From: Ancistrus triradiatus
Taxonomy: Eukaryota > Chordata > Actinopteri > Siluriformes > Loricariidae
NCBI GenBank assembly: GCA_025084515.1
Contig: JAJAGP010000210.1
Coordinates: forward strand, 532,359 to 596,358
Length of the DNA stretch: 64,000 nt
Reading direction: 5' to 3'
Part shown: piece by piece, positions 32,936-44,869 of the stretch
Numbering within the stretch: position 1 is the first letter of the stretch
How the letters are laid out: every line of letters begins with the position of its first letter
Program-made: the position numbers and the translations under genes
The notes under the pieces: generated by a model
What the model was told of the DNA's origin: nothing
The model's database searches: none
Seen by the model: the letters and a program-made list of their open reading frames with translations, nothing else

Positions 32936-34689
32936 GAATATTGAAAATGTCCTAATTTTCAAAAAGTTTAATTGTAACTGTTTACATAAGTTTACATAAG
33001 TTAAAATTCTAAATATTTTAAGCATTCTTAAAATTTATTATAAAAATGACGTGTTTATATTGAACTACAAAAGTGCTTTTCCTGGAGAAGATGCAAGTCA
33101 GCCCATGGAGTTATTACTTTCCCCCCCACATTCATTAGTAGGGGCACAAATTCTTTTCTCCACACCTCTTAAGATCTCGTGGTCATTTCAGACTGAAGAT
33201 TTGATGGGCAATCTTGCAGAAAAATTAGAAGAGGGAGAGGAAAAGAGGAATATAACAATTTATTGCACATTTGCAATGATGCAATATACAAAATAATGAA
33301 GTTTGGAAACAGATATACATGTAAACATCTGAAGTTATTGTTCTAACTTAACATATTAGGTGTTTAAATTAGATTAGTAATCATCTTTACATGAATAGAT
33401 TTATGTCAGACATCTTATACACCTTACTAAATGTTGTCCTTGGCTGTAGCATCAGTGTCTTGCCTTGTTACCACATGGAAAATCCAAGCCACCCAGCCAA
33501 GAAAAGTGGACTTCCAGAATTTCCAGTTCCTCCAAAGGAGCATTTTTTTTTTCTCAGAAACATCAGCTGAATCCCCAAGACACAATAAGGGAACTGGTGA
33601 ATAATAATAATAATAATAATAATATTAATATTAATAATAATAATAAGTTAAACTTATATAGTGCCTTTCACTATACCCAAGGTCGCTTTACACTTTTTTT
33701 TGTGAAGTGATTACCATAACAAACATCAAGCCTTTTGGAAGACTGATCTGCGGTCAGGTGAAACACAAATGGAATTTTTGGCCCTAACGCTCAGCACTGT
33801 GTGTGGTGGAAAACTAAAAGGTTTTAAAGAAAAATATCACACAAATACATGTATAATGAGTGAGTCCCCATTATCGATGTTGTATGGACTACTCCTTTGC
33901 CGACATCTAGCGGTTTCCAAATGCAATAGCATCACATGAATCATGACGGTTTCGACTAACAAAAGAAAATTGACCTTAAATATTAGACAGTTTACTTTTT
34001 TTTAAATGTAACGATTCTTACTTGGTTTTTATATGTGAATTCAAGTTAGCAGTTCATTCTGAAGTGATAAAACTAGGGATGTCACTTGGAGTCGTTCCAA
34101 GCCAGACAAACTTACTTTGCACTTTGACCCAGTACGCCTATGTCATGTCATGTTACTACTGGTAAATGTACTATATGAATATTAACTTTTTTTTTTGAGC
34201 AGGCACCATGTGTTATTCTTTAAATGCCTTGATATCCCTTGCTTTGATAAAAGTTTATACTTGGTCAAACTATTGCTTAGCTTTCGACAGCAAGTAGGGC
34301 ATTCTCATGGTCACTGTCCACATTGAAAATACATCAGGTCCCTTCATTCATTTTGAGAACCTGTAAGGGTTATCTGTATGAAACACCTGAGCAAAGTCAT
34401 TAGTTAAAATATCATTTGTGAATTATTCAAGGTGACGCTGGTGCGAGTCCAGCAGGTGCCCTCCAGCCAGGCTGGGTGTCACTCTGGCACTCTGTTCAGG
34501 GTCCATGCTTGCCTGTGCCCTGTGAATTCCACAATTGGGTTAAGAGAGGTTAAGAGAAGTTAACCCGTGATAAAGAATAAAGATTTAATATTCAGCTGGC
34601 TCCCCACCACCCTGATTTGGATTAATGGTAACGTATGGAATATGAGTAGAGTGAGTGTGTTTATGCAATAGCATGGGCATCACCAGACC
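32936..34689. other. Intergenic stretch with small repeat fragments
   Basis: A TAA/AAT run at about 33600-33650 is followed by TTATATAGTGCCTTTCACTA and GGTCGCTTTACAC, another common fish repeat tail. The rest is not recognised. Confidence 0.4.
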
Positions 34690-35220
34690 CACTTTACTGG
34701 GACATGTTCCCCAGTAAATTGTTGCTGTGCCCCAATAAAATCACGGCAGTTTTAAGTAAATCTTATCCTGGATTGCTGAGCAGAACTACAGGACACTCCA
34801 TGCAAATTTACTACAAGCACTACATTTCCTATAATGCCCCAGCATCCATCATTGGAAGACATCTACAAAACCCGCTACAGCCACAAAGCCACAAACATCT
34901 GTAAAGACCCGTCTCACCCTGGTCATGGTCTCTTCACCCTTCTGTCATTCGGAAAACTCTACAAAGCCCCTTTTGCGCATACCAATACACTGAAAAACAG
35001 TTTTTACCCCAGGTCTGTCACACTACTGAACTCTCAACACTCACTCACTCCCCTTTAGTTGTACACCACTGAAACAGACACTGGCCGACATACCTACCGT
35101 GCAATTCATTGTACTGTTACTGTATCGTGCAATAATATTTATTACCTATTTATTCTACACCCTCAGGTGCAATAGTGTTCTGGCAATATACCTCACTTTA
35201 TCCTCTGTAGTATTCTGTAT
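34690..35220 (+). mobile_element. LINE 3' end remnant (CR1/L2-like)
   Basis: An open segment at 34834-35058 reads LFTLLSFGKLYKAP and then TLKNSFYPRSVTLLNSQH. It resembles the C terminus after the reverse transcriptase in fish CR1/L2-type LINEs (LLPSGKRYR, NSFFPRAVTLLN). A stop and an AT-rich 3' UTR follow. No RT core is present. The family is an estimate. Confidence 0.5.
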
Positions 35221-35225
35221 TTATA

Positions 35226-36196
35226 CAGTGGTGTGAAAAAGTGTGTGCCCCCTTCCGGATTTCCTATTTTGTTGGATGTTTGTCAAACTTTGGTATTTTA
35301 GAACATCAAACCAATTTAAATATTAGCCAAAGACAACACAAGTAAAAACAAAATGCAGTTTTTAAATGAAGGTGTTTATTATTAAGGGAGATGTAATGGG
35401 ACACACACCTTCCAAAGAGTTCAACTTTTGTCTCGTCAGTCCACAGAATGTTTTCCTAAAAGTCTTGAGGATCATCAAGAAGTGTTTTGGAAAAATTAAG
35501 ATAAGCTTTAATGTTCTTTTTGCTCAGCAGTGGTTTTCGTCTTGGAACTTGGAACATTTTTACCCAATCTCTTTCTTATGGTGGAGGCATGAACACTGAC
35601 TTGAACTGATGCAAGTGAGGCCTGCAGTTCTTTGGATGTTGTTGTGGGGTCTTTTGTGACCTCTTGGATGAGTCGTCGCTGTGCTCTTGGGGTAATTTTG
35701 GTCAGCCGGCCACTCCTGGGAAGGTTCACCGCACTCTCACTGTGGTTTGCTGGAGTCCCAAAATTTTAGACTTTCCAGACTTATAGATCTCAATGACTTT
35801 CTTTCTCACTTGTTCCTGAATTTATTTGGATCTCGGCATTATGTGTAGCTTTTGAGGATCTTTTGGTGTACTTCACTTTGTCAGACAGGTCCTATTTAAG
35901 TGATGTCCTGGTTGAGAACAGGTGTGGCAATAATCAGGCCTGGGTGTGGCTAGAGCCAGTGACCTCAGGTGTGATAAACCATAGTTAAGTTATGTTTTAA
36001 CAAGGGGGCGGGCAATCACTTTTTCACACAGAGCCATGTAGGTTTGGATTCTTTTCTCCCTTAATAATAAACACCTTCATTTAAAACTGCATTTTGTGTT
36101 TACTTGTGTTGTTTTTGACTAATATTTAAATTGATGCAAACATGCAAAAAAATAGGAATTCAGGAAAGGGGCAAACACTTCTCACACCACTGTGTA
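35226..36196 (-). mobile_element. Tc1-like element family C, internally deleted
   Basis: The left terminus after TA is CAGTGGTGTGAAAAAGTGTG. The right terminus is the inverted form, ending CTCACACCACTGTGTA. AATGCAGTTTTTAAATGAAG near 35351 and its inverse near 36077 show long inverted repeats. The minus strand carries a transposase N-terminal piece. Confidence 0.8.
35508..35729 (-). pseudogene. Tc1-like transposase remnant, helix-turn-helix
   Basis: Minus-strand NLPRSGRLTKITPRAQRRLI then EVTKDPTTTSKELQASL is the typical second DNA-binding helix region of Tc1 transposases. The catalytic triad is absent because the element is deleted internally. Confidence 0.75.
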
Positions 36197-37091
36197 CCTA
36201 TATTTTTAACTTTTTGTATAAAGTGTGTTACTTTTTATACTTTGGCATCTATAGGCTTTCTTCAAATGTCATTACGTTGTACTCGTCCATAGACAAGAAA
36301 GATATCTTGTCTTTTGAAAAGCTTGAGCAGCTAAAGTCTTCAGTCAGAGCTAATTTCTTTCGTTTTTTCACATGGATTAAGGGAAATCTGCAAATATTTA
36401 AAAGAAAGTTTGTCATATGACAGGCAAGGTAATGATACCTCATAGCTATGTGTTTTGGTTAGCCACTTACAACCGTATAACCTACCAAAAAAAAAAACTA
36501 AAGCAAAGTCATCAGTTAAGTTAGAGTAAACATTAACAAAATTAAAGCAATTAATAAAAAGTTCTCTAGTGTTAATTTGTTCTTAATTTCTCATCCAGAC
36601 TAACGCCCAATTTAGTGTTATGTCACTTAATATATTTAGTGTTAACAGGCTTAATTTTTTGTTGTACACCTACGACTGATTGACAAGCAGAGGGGTACAT
36701 CTAAATTCTGTGTGTGCCTAAGTAGAAGAAGTAGCCTAGAAATGCCTCTTTGCAATAGAACAAGAAAACTCTCACTCAGGGAAAGGCTACTGACTCATTA
36801 TAACTTTCATGATGGAGAAATGCACTTTGTCCTGCTGTTAAGTAACACATTATGGCAATAGAACTGTGGGAACAGTTACTTATTATAATAATCGAACAAT
36901 TACATTCAAAACAACTAGTACATTGGTACTAGTATGGAGTGTCACACACATATGCTGCTACAGCATCCTTTGTTGTTCTAAATTTTGGAACATGACTAGG
37001 TTGAGGTTAAGATTGAGGTTGTGTGTTGCTGAAAGAGCAGAGCTCAATAATTAGAAGGGGTGTCCACAAACTTTTGTCTATTCTGGAAATT
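36197..37091. other. Upstream of flvcr2, mostly unrecognised, MITE end at right
   Basis: The last 100 bases (AATAATTAGAAGGGGTGTCC then ACAAACTTTTGTCTAT) are the terminus of a fish Tc1-type MITE that also ends the element at 43606-44866. Nothing coding is seen. Confidence 0.4.
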
Positions 37092-37411
37092 GTCAGTGGG
37101 TAGCATTGTCATCTCACTGCGAGAAGGTCCTGGGTTCAATCCCTGGGTGGGATGGTCTGTGTCTTTTCTGTGTGGAGTCTGTATGTCCTCCCTGTGTCCG
37201 TGTGGGTTTACTCCGGTTTCCTACCACAGTCCAAAGACATGCGTTAGATTAATCGGTGTCTCTAAAGTGCTCCTAGTGTATGAGTGTGTGCCGTACGAAG
37301 GATTGGAACCCTGTCTAGGGTTGTCTCTGCTTTGCGCCTTATGCTGCAAGTTAGGCACCTGCTCTTGGTGACCCTGTCCAGGATCAAGCGGTTAAGAAAG
37401 TGAATGAATGA
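37092..37411 (+). repeat. R1 repeat, full, ATGAATGA tail
   Basis: AGTGGGTAGCATTGTCATCT, TCCTGGGTTCAATCCC, TGTGTGGAGTCTGTATGTCC, CCTGTCTAGGGTTGTC and AAGAAAGTGAATGAATGAA follow the R1 order. It ends 370 bp before the flvcr2 start codon. Confidence 0.75.
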
Positions 37412-37751
37412 ACTGATATTTTTCAGACTGGCTCCACTAACCATGAAAATCGTGATTACCCCCAATCAACCACCCATCTCCTATGTCCCACCTCCCATTT
37501 CTACTACGTGCTGCCACGTGCTGTGTTTTACAACTTGGGGAGGTACAAGAGTGGATTATAACCCTTCACGGATGAAAGCGACCTCGAGACTGTGGAAGGC
37601 ACTGTAGAAATAACACTTCGTAAATTATTCATACTGACAGTGATAGATTAAAGGAGTAAAACACAAGATAGTATTGTGGAAAGTTTGCTTCCACCTTCAT
37701 TTTGTACTTTGCTACGATGGAAATAACAGATTCCGAGTCCACCTGCTGAAA

Positions 37752-37808
37752 ATGCGCTCCCGGGGACGCAACGTCTCAAGATGTCACCGGGTGAAAGTAA
37801 CGTTATAA
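37752..37808 (+). promoter_or_regulatory. Candidate overlapping upstream ORF
   Basis: An ATG at 37752 opens an 18-codon frame that ends in TAA at 37808. It overlaps the flvcr2 start codon (37781) in another frame. If the transcript begins upstream of it, translation of this frame would reduce initiation at flvcr2. The context (A at -3) is moderate. Confidence 0.4.
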
Positions 37809-38302
37809 ATGAGCCTTCAGAAGCGCAAAAGGCACACACGGAGGATAGCACAGAAGACTGTTCGACCCGCTTGTATAAGAGAAGATGGCTGATCGTTTTG
37901 CTCTTCAGCTTTTATTCCCTGTGCAACGCGTATCAGTGGATCCAATACGCGATCATCAGCAGTATCTTCACGCGGTTCTACAACGTGAGCGCCTTCGCTG
38001 TGGACTGGATGTCCATGGTTTATATGCTCATCTACATACCCCTGGTGTTCCCCGTAACGTGGCTGTTGAGCAGGAAAGGCTTGCGCGTGATTTCGCTGAC
38101 GGCGGCCGCTGTGAATTGCACGGGAGCGTGGATTAAAGTAGCGAGCGCACATCCGCACCTGTTCTGGGTGACCGCGCTCGGGCAGGTCACCTGCTCCGTT
38201 GCGCAGGTGTTTATCCTCGGCATGCCGTCCCACATCGCCGCAGTGTGGTTCGGTCCGGAGGAAGTGTCTACAGCATGCTCCATAGGCGTGTTCGGCAACC
38301 AG
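37781..38302 (+). CDS. flvcr2: flvcr2 exon 1: N terminus and TM1-TM5 start
   Basis: This is the first coding exon (residues 1-174) of an FLVCR2-type transporter. It is a 12-TM major facilitator of the plasma membrane, which recent work assigns to choline uptake, notably at the blood-brain barrier; earlier literature proposed heme. The N-terminal tail is short (about 33 residues, against about 80 in mammals), followed by TM1 (RRWLIVLLFSFYSLCNAYQW, with Trp53), TM2 (WMSMVYMLIYIPLVF), TM3 and TM4. The signature VAQVFILGMPS includes Gln142. The exon ends GNQ|GTGAGT in phase 0. Ten exons give 472 residues with all junctions in frame. FLVCR2 is preferred over FLVCR1 because of DDLAYHIS in exon 2 and LGHLWVVFIT in exon 6. 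The ATG at 37781 is the first in frame. Confidence 0.93.
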
Positions 38303-38442
38303 GTGAGTCGAGGAGTAACCTAGAACCAAAAAAAATTACCCACCCTAAAATTAGGGGGATAAGAATCAATTTTCTTCTGAGAACTATAGGACATGCCACG
38401 CATATAAATCCCCCAACAACAAAACGACTTTTTACTTTTATT

Positions 38443-38470
38443 TTGGGGGGTGCTTGAGCACCCCTAAAAA
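38443..38470. repeat. Small perfect hairpin
   Basis: GGGGTGCT and AGCACCCC flank a two-base loop (38448-38465). Just upstream are TACCCACCCTAAAATTAGGG and further short inverted pieces, so this may be the end of a small MITE. Confidence 0.4.
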
Positions 38471-38734
38471 GATAGTAGACACACCTGTGATGAGATCAGA
38501 CAACTGAACAGCAGAACACAGGGCATGCGGTTGATATTTTTAAGGCATTTTTGTCTTTATAACTCTCATTTTACATTTGCTTTTGTTTATCTGTAGACCA
38601 GTACTGGATTAACATCAGTGTGGATTTAACACTTCACAGGGTTCTGGCAAGTCCACATTATTTCATAAATAATTTTTTGGGGTAATAGTTATTATACTAC
38701 CTATGCTACTATAATACCTATACTACCTATGTAG

Positions 38735-39075
38735 ACAAAAGTTTGTATACACCCAAAAAAGTACATCCAAAACATTGATACTAGTATGGAGTCCCATTCC
38801 CAGACATGTTCCTTGGGTCTCCTTTTTTGAAGGCATTGGGTGTCATCTAGGCTGTGGGTATTATGTAGGGTTTTTGTTGGTAGTTGTGTACAGTATTTAG
38901 CTGTAATTTGACAAATGTAGTTTTAGATGCTTAGTTGAAGCCAACTGGACTTTTTTTTGGTCATCCGAAAGGTTTCTTCTGTTCTAAAAGCTGATGGGGA
39001 GTCCCAGGTTTTAACCTCCAGTGGGGTTGTCACCATGGAGGTGGTCCTGAGAGTCCTTGACCCACTCTGCCATTA
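38735..39075. mobile_element. Tc1-type MITE-like segment
   Basis: GACAAAAGTTTGTATACACC is the inverse of the terminus at 37060-37085. It is followed by ATTGATACTAGTATGGAGTC, which also occurs near 36921-36941, so the two are copies of one family. Confidence 0.5.
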
Positions 39076-39090
39076 TGTGAGTCGTTGGGG

Positions 39091-39225
39091 TTACATTTAT
39101 GTCATTTAGCAGACGTCCTTATCCAGAGCGACTTACAATTGATACAGTCTTACAGTCCAAGCAATTGTGGGCTAAGCCTTGTTCAAGGACCCAACAGTGG
39201 TGGCTTGGCAGATGTGGGATGGGTC
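39091..39225 (-). repeat. tRNA-derived SINE family A, inverted
   Basis: CATTTAGCAGACGTCCTTAT, CCAGAGCGACTTACAATTGA and GACCCAACAGTGGTGG are the reverse complement of the family A 3' half; the head is lost. Confidence 0.75.
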
Positions 39226-39549
39226 AAGGTGCAAATATGGGTTAAAAAGTCTTGGAAATGGATCTGAGTGCTGTTTTGTAGGTGGCTGATAAACCACCCC
39301 CTTTGTTTAATGATTTTCATTGTAATTGGACATAGATGGCTTCCTTTACTCCTCGTTCAACCCATCTGTCTTCTAGAAAAAAAATACAGTTCCCTCAACT
39401 CAAGCACCAGATACTACCATGATCTGGATGATTGATAACCTAGTTGTTTATGTATTGGAGGTATAAGTTATTGCTTGGCATAGTAATGTTAACAAACTTG
39501 AACAAATGAAGCAAATCTAACATGAACAGGAAATTAAATAAAATGGAAC

Positions 39550-39662
39550 AGCTGTCTAGGTTGTTCCTGCCTTGCTCCCTGTGCCACAGGCTAGGCACTG
39601 GCTTTCCCATGACCCTAAACTAGGGTTAAGCGGATAAGAAAATGAATGAATGACTGAATGAA
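39550..39662 (+). repeat. R1 repeat 3' fragment
   Basis: CTGTCTAGGTTGTTCCTGCC and AAGCGGATAAGAAAATGAAT then GAATGA, the R1 tail. Confidence 0.65.
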
Positions 39663-41242
39663 TAATTCTGAAATGCGAACAGTTTAGTTCACACAGGTGC
39701 AGGAGTCTCTGTCGCTGAAATGCTTTGAACTGAACATTTGAAAAGTTGTGCAGACATAAACTTAATATTATAATGCTCAAATGTCCCTAAAATAAATTTT
39801 GTTCTATATAAAATGGTGGAGTCACTCATTTGCTTTGATGACCACTGGGGCCCGATGTGGTATTTTCGAAACATTAAAACATTTGTAAAATTTGTAATTT
39901 GAAATGAATTTGGAAAAAAAACATAATGTACTTAATTTTCTCTTACTAATCATCTTCAGAAATGTAGAAAAAAATACTACATGATAAATTCTTACTTGAA
40001 GACAGAAGCATGTGGTTTGGATAAGTGCAGATTTTTAAAATGTTATTTAGGGAGGCGCATGGCCTTCACAGTAGTTGTGGCACCACCCACATTATTGAAA
40101 TACAAATTTAGTTTTGGCCACTCTTGGGCATAAATAGGTAAAATGGCATTATTTAAATGGAATGCAATCCTGTAACTGTCGGTCTCTCGGGGTTAAACAC
40201 ATTCAGAGAACAAGAGATTCATCCTCCTATTTTCTTCTAGTGCATTTACATCCTCCAGCATATTAGCCAGTTACCTATATAATTTAGTTGAGACTGGATT
40301 ATACAGAGCAAAAAATCTGAGACATCTTGCTGAAAAAACAGTGTGGATGGCAACCTGCTTCTGGTTTGTAGGCAGTTCCATGTGCTGCAGCAATTTACTA
40401 TGCTAACTCACCACCACGGACCTACAAGTCCTGGTGGCACCTTCTGGCTGTGTTTGGGGTGAGGTGGGGGGGTTGTTTCTGAGTGAGAGAGGCCTGATGG
40501 GATGATCTTAGTCTGCCGCTACAAAACTGTGAACCCCTAACCTGCCCTGTGATTAACTGGTTTCCCATTCAGGGTACTTCCTTGCCCTTATTCTGTGTAT
40601 TCAAGTGATGGGCTCCAGAGCCACCCTTAACTCTGATCAGGATAATTTTAAATATAATAATATTAGGTGTGCCAATTGTGACTGCTATATGTATATTTTT
40701 TTAATTCTCTAAAAAAATGCAACTGACTTTTGGGTCACATCACAGCTCCAGAGGCCCAGGTTCAAGTCCCTGCCTGGTTGCCTCTTATGTTGAGTTTGAA
40801 CAGCAGATATCTACAACACTTCAGTGTGAGAAATATTTAAGCTAACAAACCACAAACTATTTTAACTGATCTTCTGTTTAGCGGCAATGTGGATTCATAA
40901 GCAAGGAGTTTTCAGCCCCCTTCTCTTTTCAAACCAGATGCATCTGTGTTTATTTGTACTTGTTTATCCAGGACTGTTTCTTGTTATTTGGGGCTTCTTG
41001 GGGAGTGAGGTGCAAGAGTGCACTGTGAACTATTGTTGCTTTCTCAAGGAATTCCAACTTGAACTGTCCTTGTTGAAGTATGTTTTAACTTCAGTTTCTG
41101 GGAAACAATAATCATTATCAGAAATACTGAAGTTATCTGCTCTGAACTTCAGTTGTTCAGAGACACTCAGTGTCTCAGTGCCTGACTCAGTTAAAATCAG
41201 TGCTATCAAAGTAGTCATTTAAATGTGGTTTATTGAACATCA

Positions 41243-41480
41243 GAGGCAGCACAGTGGTGCTTGCAGTTAGTGCAGCTGCCTCACAGCTATGAGATCCCCA
41301 GTTTGCATGTCTTCCACGTATCTGTGCGGGTTTACTTTGGGTACTTTGGTTTCCTCCTACATTCCACAGGCATGCATTAGGTTAATTGGTCACTAATGAC
41401 TAATGCTGATATAACCTTGTGTCTGTCATGAATATAGCCATTGATGCTGATGCAATGTTAAATCAAACAAACAAATACTG
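41243..41480 (+). repeat. R1 repeat, GATGTTAAAT-tail subtype
   Basis: GAGGCAGCACAGTGGTGCTT opens it. GGTTTACTTTGGGTACTTTG, CATGCATTAGGTTAATTGGT and GTTAAATCAAACAAACAAAT complete it. The tail matches the copies at 1-262 and 52645-52890. Confidence 0.7.
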
Positions 41481-41679
41481 AATTTAGTTAGTTAGTTAGT
41501 TGCTGAATTTGTTATATACATCTTTTATCATAGGCATAATATACTTTTGATTGTGGGCCCATTCATGTTTGCATCTGTCATAAATGTTAGTATACAGTAG
41601 ATGCAGTTTTGTAGACACCCCTTCTAATTATTGAGCTCTGTTATTACCTGCTAACAGGTCCATAATATACACTGCTCAA

Positions 41680-42800
41680 AAAAATAACACATCCTAGATC
41701 TGAATGAATGAAATATTTGTCATTGAATACTTTGTTCTGTACAAAGTTGAATGTGCTGACAACAAAATCACACAAAAATCATCAATGGAAATCAAATTTA
41801 TTAACCAATGGAGTCCTGGATTTGGAGTCACACACAAAATTAAAGTGGAAAAACACACTACAGGCTGATCCAACTTTGATGTAATGTCCTTAAAACAAGT
41901 CAAAATGAGGCTCAGTATTGTGTGTGTGGCCTCCCCGAGCCTGTATGACCTCCCTACAACGCCTGGGCATGCTCCTAATGAGTTGGCGTCCGGCAACTCC
42001 TGGACAGTCTGTGGTGCAACGTGACATTGGTGGATGGAGCGAGACATGATGTCCCAGGTGTGCTCAATCGGATTCAGGTCTGGGGAACGGGAGGGCCAGT
42101 CCATAGCTTCAATGCCTTCATCTTGCAGGAACTGCTGACACACTCCAGCCACATGAGGTCTAGCATTGTCCTGCATTAGGAGGAACCAAGGGCCAACCGC
42201 ACCAGCATATGGTCTCACAAGGGGTCTGAGGATCTCATCTCGGTACCTAATGGCAGTCAGGCTACCTCTGGCGAGCACATGGAGGGCTCTGCGGCCCTCC
42301 AAAGAAATGCCACTCCACACTATTACTGACCCACTGCCAAACCGGTCATGCTGAAGGATGTTGCAGGCAGCAGATCGCTCTCCACGGCGTCTCCAGACTC
42401 TGTCACGTCTGTCACATGTGCTCAGTGTGAACCTGCTTTCATCTGTGCAGAGCACTGGGCGCCCGTAGCGAATTTGCCAATCCTGGTGTTCTCTGGCAAA
42501 TGCCAAGATAATTCTGCACGGTGTTGGGCTGTGAGCACAACCCCATCTGTGGACGTCAGGCCCTCATACCATCCTCATGGAGTCGGTTTCTAACCGTTTG
42601 TGCAGACACATGCACATTTGTGGCCTGCTGGAGGTCATTTTGCAGGGCTCTGGCAGTGCTCCTCCTGTTCCTCCTTGCACAAGGGCAGAGGTAGCGGTCC
42701 TGCTGCTGGTTGGTTCTCATAGTTGAAGTATTGGATGTGGGAGAAATGTTTGGGAGTAAAGACCTGAGCAACAAGGTTATGGCCAGATTATCGGGTCAGA
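41680..42800 (-). mobile_element. Tc1-like element family E, right end lost
   Basis: It begins after TA with CACTGCTCAAAAAAATAACA, a known style of fish Tc1 terminus. The minus strand carries most of a transposase. I find no matching inverted terminus to the right, where family F sequence begins, so the 5' end of the element is missing. Confidence 0.75.
41990..42774 (-). pseudogene. Tc1-like transposase (DD34E), frameshifted
   Basis: The N-terminal piece (42774-42556) encodes RRNRRSTARALQNDLQQAT and VSAQTVRNRLHEDGMRA, the helix-turn-helix. A frameshift follows near 42510-42556. The catalytic piece (42506-about 41990) has TDESRFTL, MQDNARPH and SPDLNPIEHTWD, with 34 residues between the second Asp and the Glu, so it is a DD34E transposase. 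The C terminus is garbled after VQELPDA. It is the best preserved DNA-transposon coding region in the window but cannot make a full protein. Confidence 0.85.
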
Positions 42801-42829
42801 ACGTCTACTAAAAACAAGCCTTGTAACAT

Positions 42830-43603
42830 GCTCCCAGTCAGCAGCAGTGAGTACTTACTGACAGCGGTCTGAAGCCAAAACCACAAACCTATGACAAGGC
42901 ATTAGTGCCCACGGCTCTAGGTAACGGAGGGTAACAAATCTTATCCCATCTGGCCTGAATGGACAGAAGAGTTACTGTGGTAGAAGTCATATATAATGCT
43001 GGTTATGAGATGAATGTGGCAGAACACACAGTGCAGCGCCCTATGCTGAGTTTGGCACTGCCTAGCTGCGGGTCTGTCAACGTGCTCACTATGTTAACCC
43101 CTGTCCACCATCAAAAGCACCTACAATGAGCAGGTGAGTGTCAGAATGGGGTCTTGGAGCAGTGGAAGAAGGTCTTCTGGGCCAATGAGTCATGTTTGTT
43201 TTTTAATCACGCGGACTGTTTGGTATGTGTGCACCATTACCTGGGGAAGTGACGGCACCATGATACATTATAAGAAGAAGACACACTGGTGGACAGAGGG
43301 TGATGCTCTGGGTACTGCCATCTGGTTAGAAGTCTCCCTGTCAATCAGAGTGACATACAGTACAGTACAGTACAGTTGTGATTATACTAAATAAGACAGT
43401 TTGCATAAACAGCAGTTCAAATCTAGGTGGTGGCTTTCATCATGTTGCTTAGAGGAAGCATGGTCCAGGTTCTAATACTATAGGCATCGTTTTTTGGGGT
43501 GTTCCCCCCTCAAAGTTGGGGGTAAAATGTTTTGCATGGACATGCTTCAGTGGTCTAAACATTGTTATGAACCGGGTGGTTTTAATGTTTTGGATGATCA
43601 GTG
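42830..43603 (+). mobile_element. Tc1-like element family F, heavily decayed
   Basis: Plus-strand pieces read like Tc1 transposase (LEQWKKVFWANES at about 43155-43193), with stops between. It ends at 43603 with GGTTTTAATGTTTTGGATGA then TCAGTG next to TA. The same terminus occurs in the MITE copies at 13075-13316 and 58683-58765. Confidence 0.65.
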
Positions 43604-43605
43604 TA

Positions 43606-44866
43606 GATCAGATTTCCCTTTTTCCAAAGCTTCATAGACGCCCAAAGATTAGATTTGAAAACAGGAGTATTAATATGGTGTTTGGCTCTACCCTGAGAAA
43701 GTTTTCCACCAGATTTTGGGACATCATTGTGTGGTTGAAGACCCGGCACACTGTTGGCATTTCCAATTCCAATTCAGGTGTCAGATGGAGCTGGATATAC
43801 AGTGGTGCTTGAAACTTTGTGAGCCCTTTAGAATTTTCTACATTTCTGCATAAATCTGACCTAAAACATCATCAGATTTTCACACAAGTCCTAAAAGTAG
43901 ATAAAGAGAACCCAGTTAAACAAATGAGACAAAAATATTACACTTGGCCATTTATTGATTGAAGAAAATGATCCAATATTATATATTATTGAGTGGCAAA
44001 AGTATGTGAACCTTTGCTTTCAGTATTTGGTGTGACCCCTTGGAGTGATCTTTGTTGGTTGAACACTCCTGAGGAGGGTAACAGTGGTCTTGAATTTCCT
44101 CCATTTGTACACAATCTGTCTGACTGTGGATTGGTGGAGTCCAGACTCTTTAGAGATGGTTTTGTAACCTTTTCCAGTCTGATGAGCATTAACAACTCCT
44201 TTTCTGAGGTTCTCAGAAATCTCCTTTGTTCGTTAGATGATACAATTCCACAAACGGGTTGTGAAGAGCAGACTTTGATAGATCCCAGTTCTTATTGAAT
44301 ACACCTGACTCTAATTTCACCTTCAAAAGAACTGCTAATCCTACAGGTTCACATACTTTCCCCACTCAATAATATGAAATATTAGATCATTTTCCTAAAA
44401 AATAAATTACCAAGTATAATATCTTTGTCTCATTTTTAACTGGGTTCTCTTTATCTACTTTTAGAACTTGTGTGAAAATCTGATAATGTTTTAGGTCACG
44501 TTTATGCAGAAATATAGAAACTTATAAACGGTCTCAAACTTTCAAGCACCACTGTATAGTGTGGTGGAGTCAGGGCTCTTTGCCAGCCATCCAAGTTCTT
44601 CATCAAACTGCCAAACAGTTTCTTTATGGACTTTGTTTTAACAGCTGCAGAACATAAAGTTGATGGTGTTTGGGAAGTGGAGATTTATGAAAGTGCACTA
44701 TTGAGCGTCACTGGGGTGTTTAGTAAATCCATTTCTGTTGCCATTGTTTGTGTTTGGAGATTTTCTGCCTGTATGCTTGTATGAACCTGTTAGCAGTGAG
44801 TGGCTATAGTCGAATCATTAATTAGAAGAGGTGTCTAAATTTCTTTGGCTGGATAGTGTACATCCG
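43606..44866. mobile_element. MITE interrupted by a Tc1-like insertion
   Basis: The left part (43606-43799) and right part (44555-44866) read continuously if the family B element is removed with its TA duplication. The right end is AATTAGAAGAGGTGTCTAAA then TTTCTTTGGCTGGATAGTGT. Host sequence at the junction is GGATA / TAGTGTGGTGGAGTCAGG. Confidence 0.6.
43800..44554 (+). mobile_element. Tc1-like family B, short derivative with both ends
   Basis: TA-flanked, with left CAGTGGTGCTTGAAACTTTG and right inverse TTCAAGCACCACTG. It has the same roughly 200 bp terminal inverted repeats as 8390-9789 but only 755 bp in all. The interior is the complement of another short repeat (GATCTTTGTTGGTTGAAC). 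Confidence 0.85.
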
Positions 44867-44869
44867 TAT

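Larger units (their letters stand above)
37738..38310 (+). promoter_or_regulatory. flvcr2: CpG-rich 5' end of flvcr2
   Basis: CG dinucleotides become frequent from about 37738 and through coding exon 1, in contrast to the AT-rich flanks. This fits a CpG-island promoter without an obvious TATA box. The transcription start cannot be placed from sequence. Confidence 0.4.

Noticed and set aside
37817..38329. 170-codon minus-strand open frame opposite flvcr2 exon 1
   Set aside because: It is a shadow of the GC-rich exon; the plus strand has clear FLVCR2 homology and a proper donor site.
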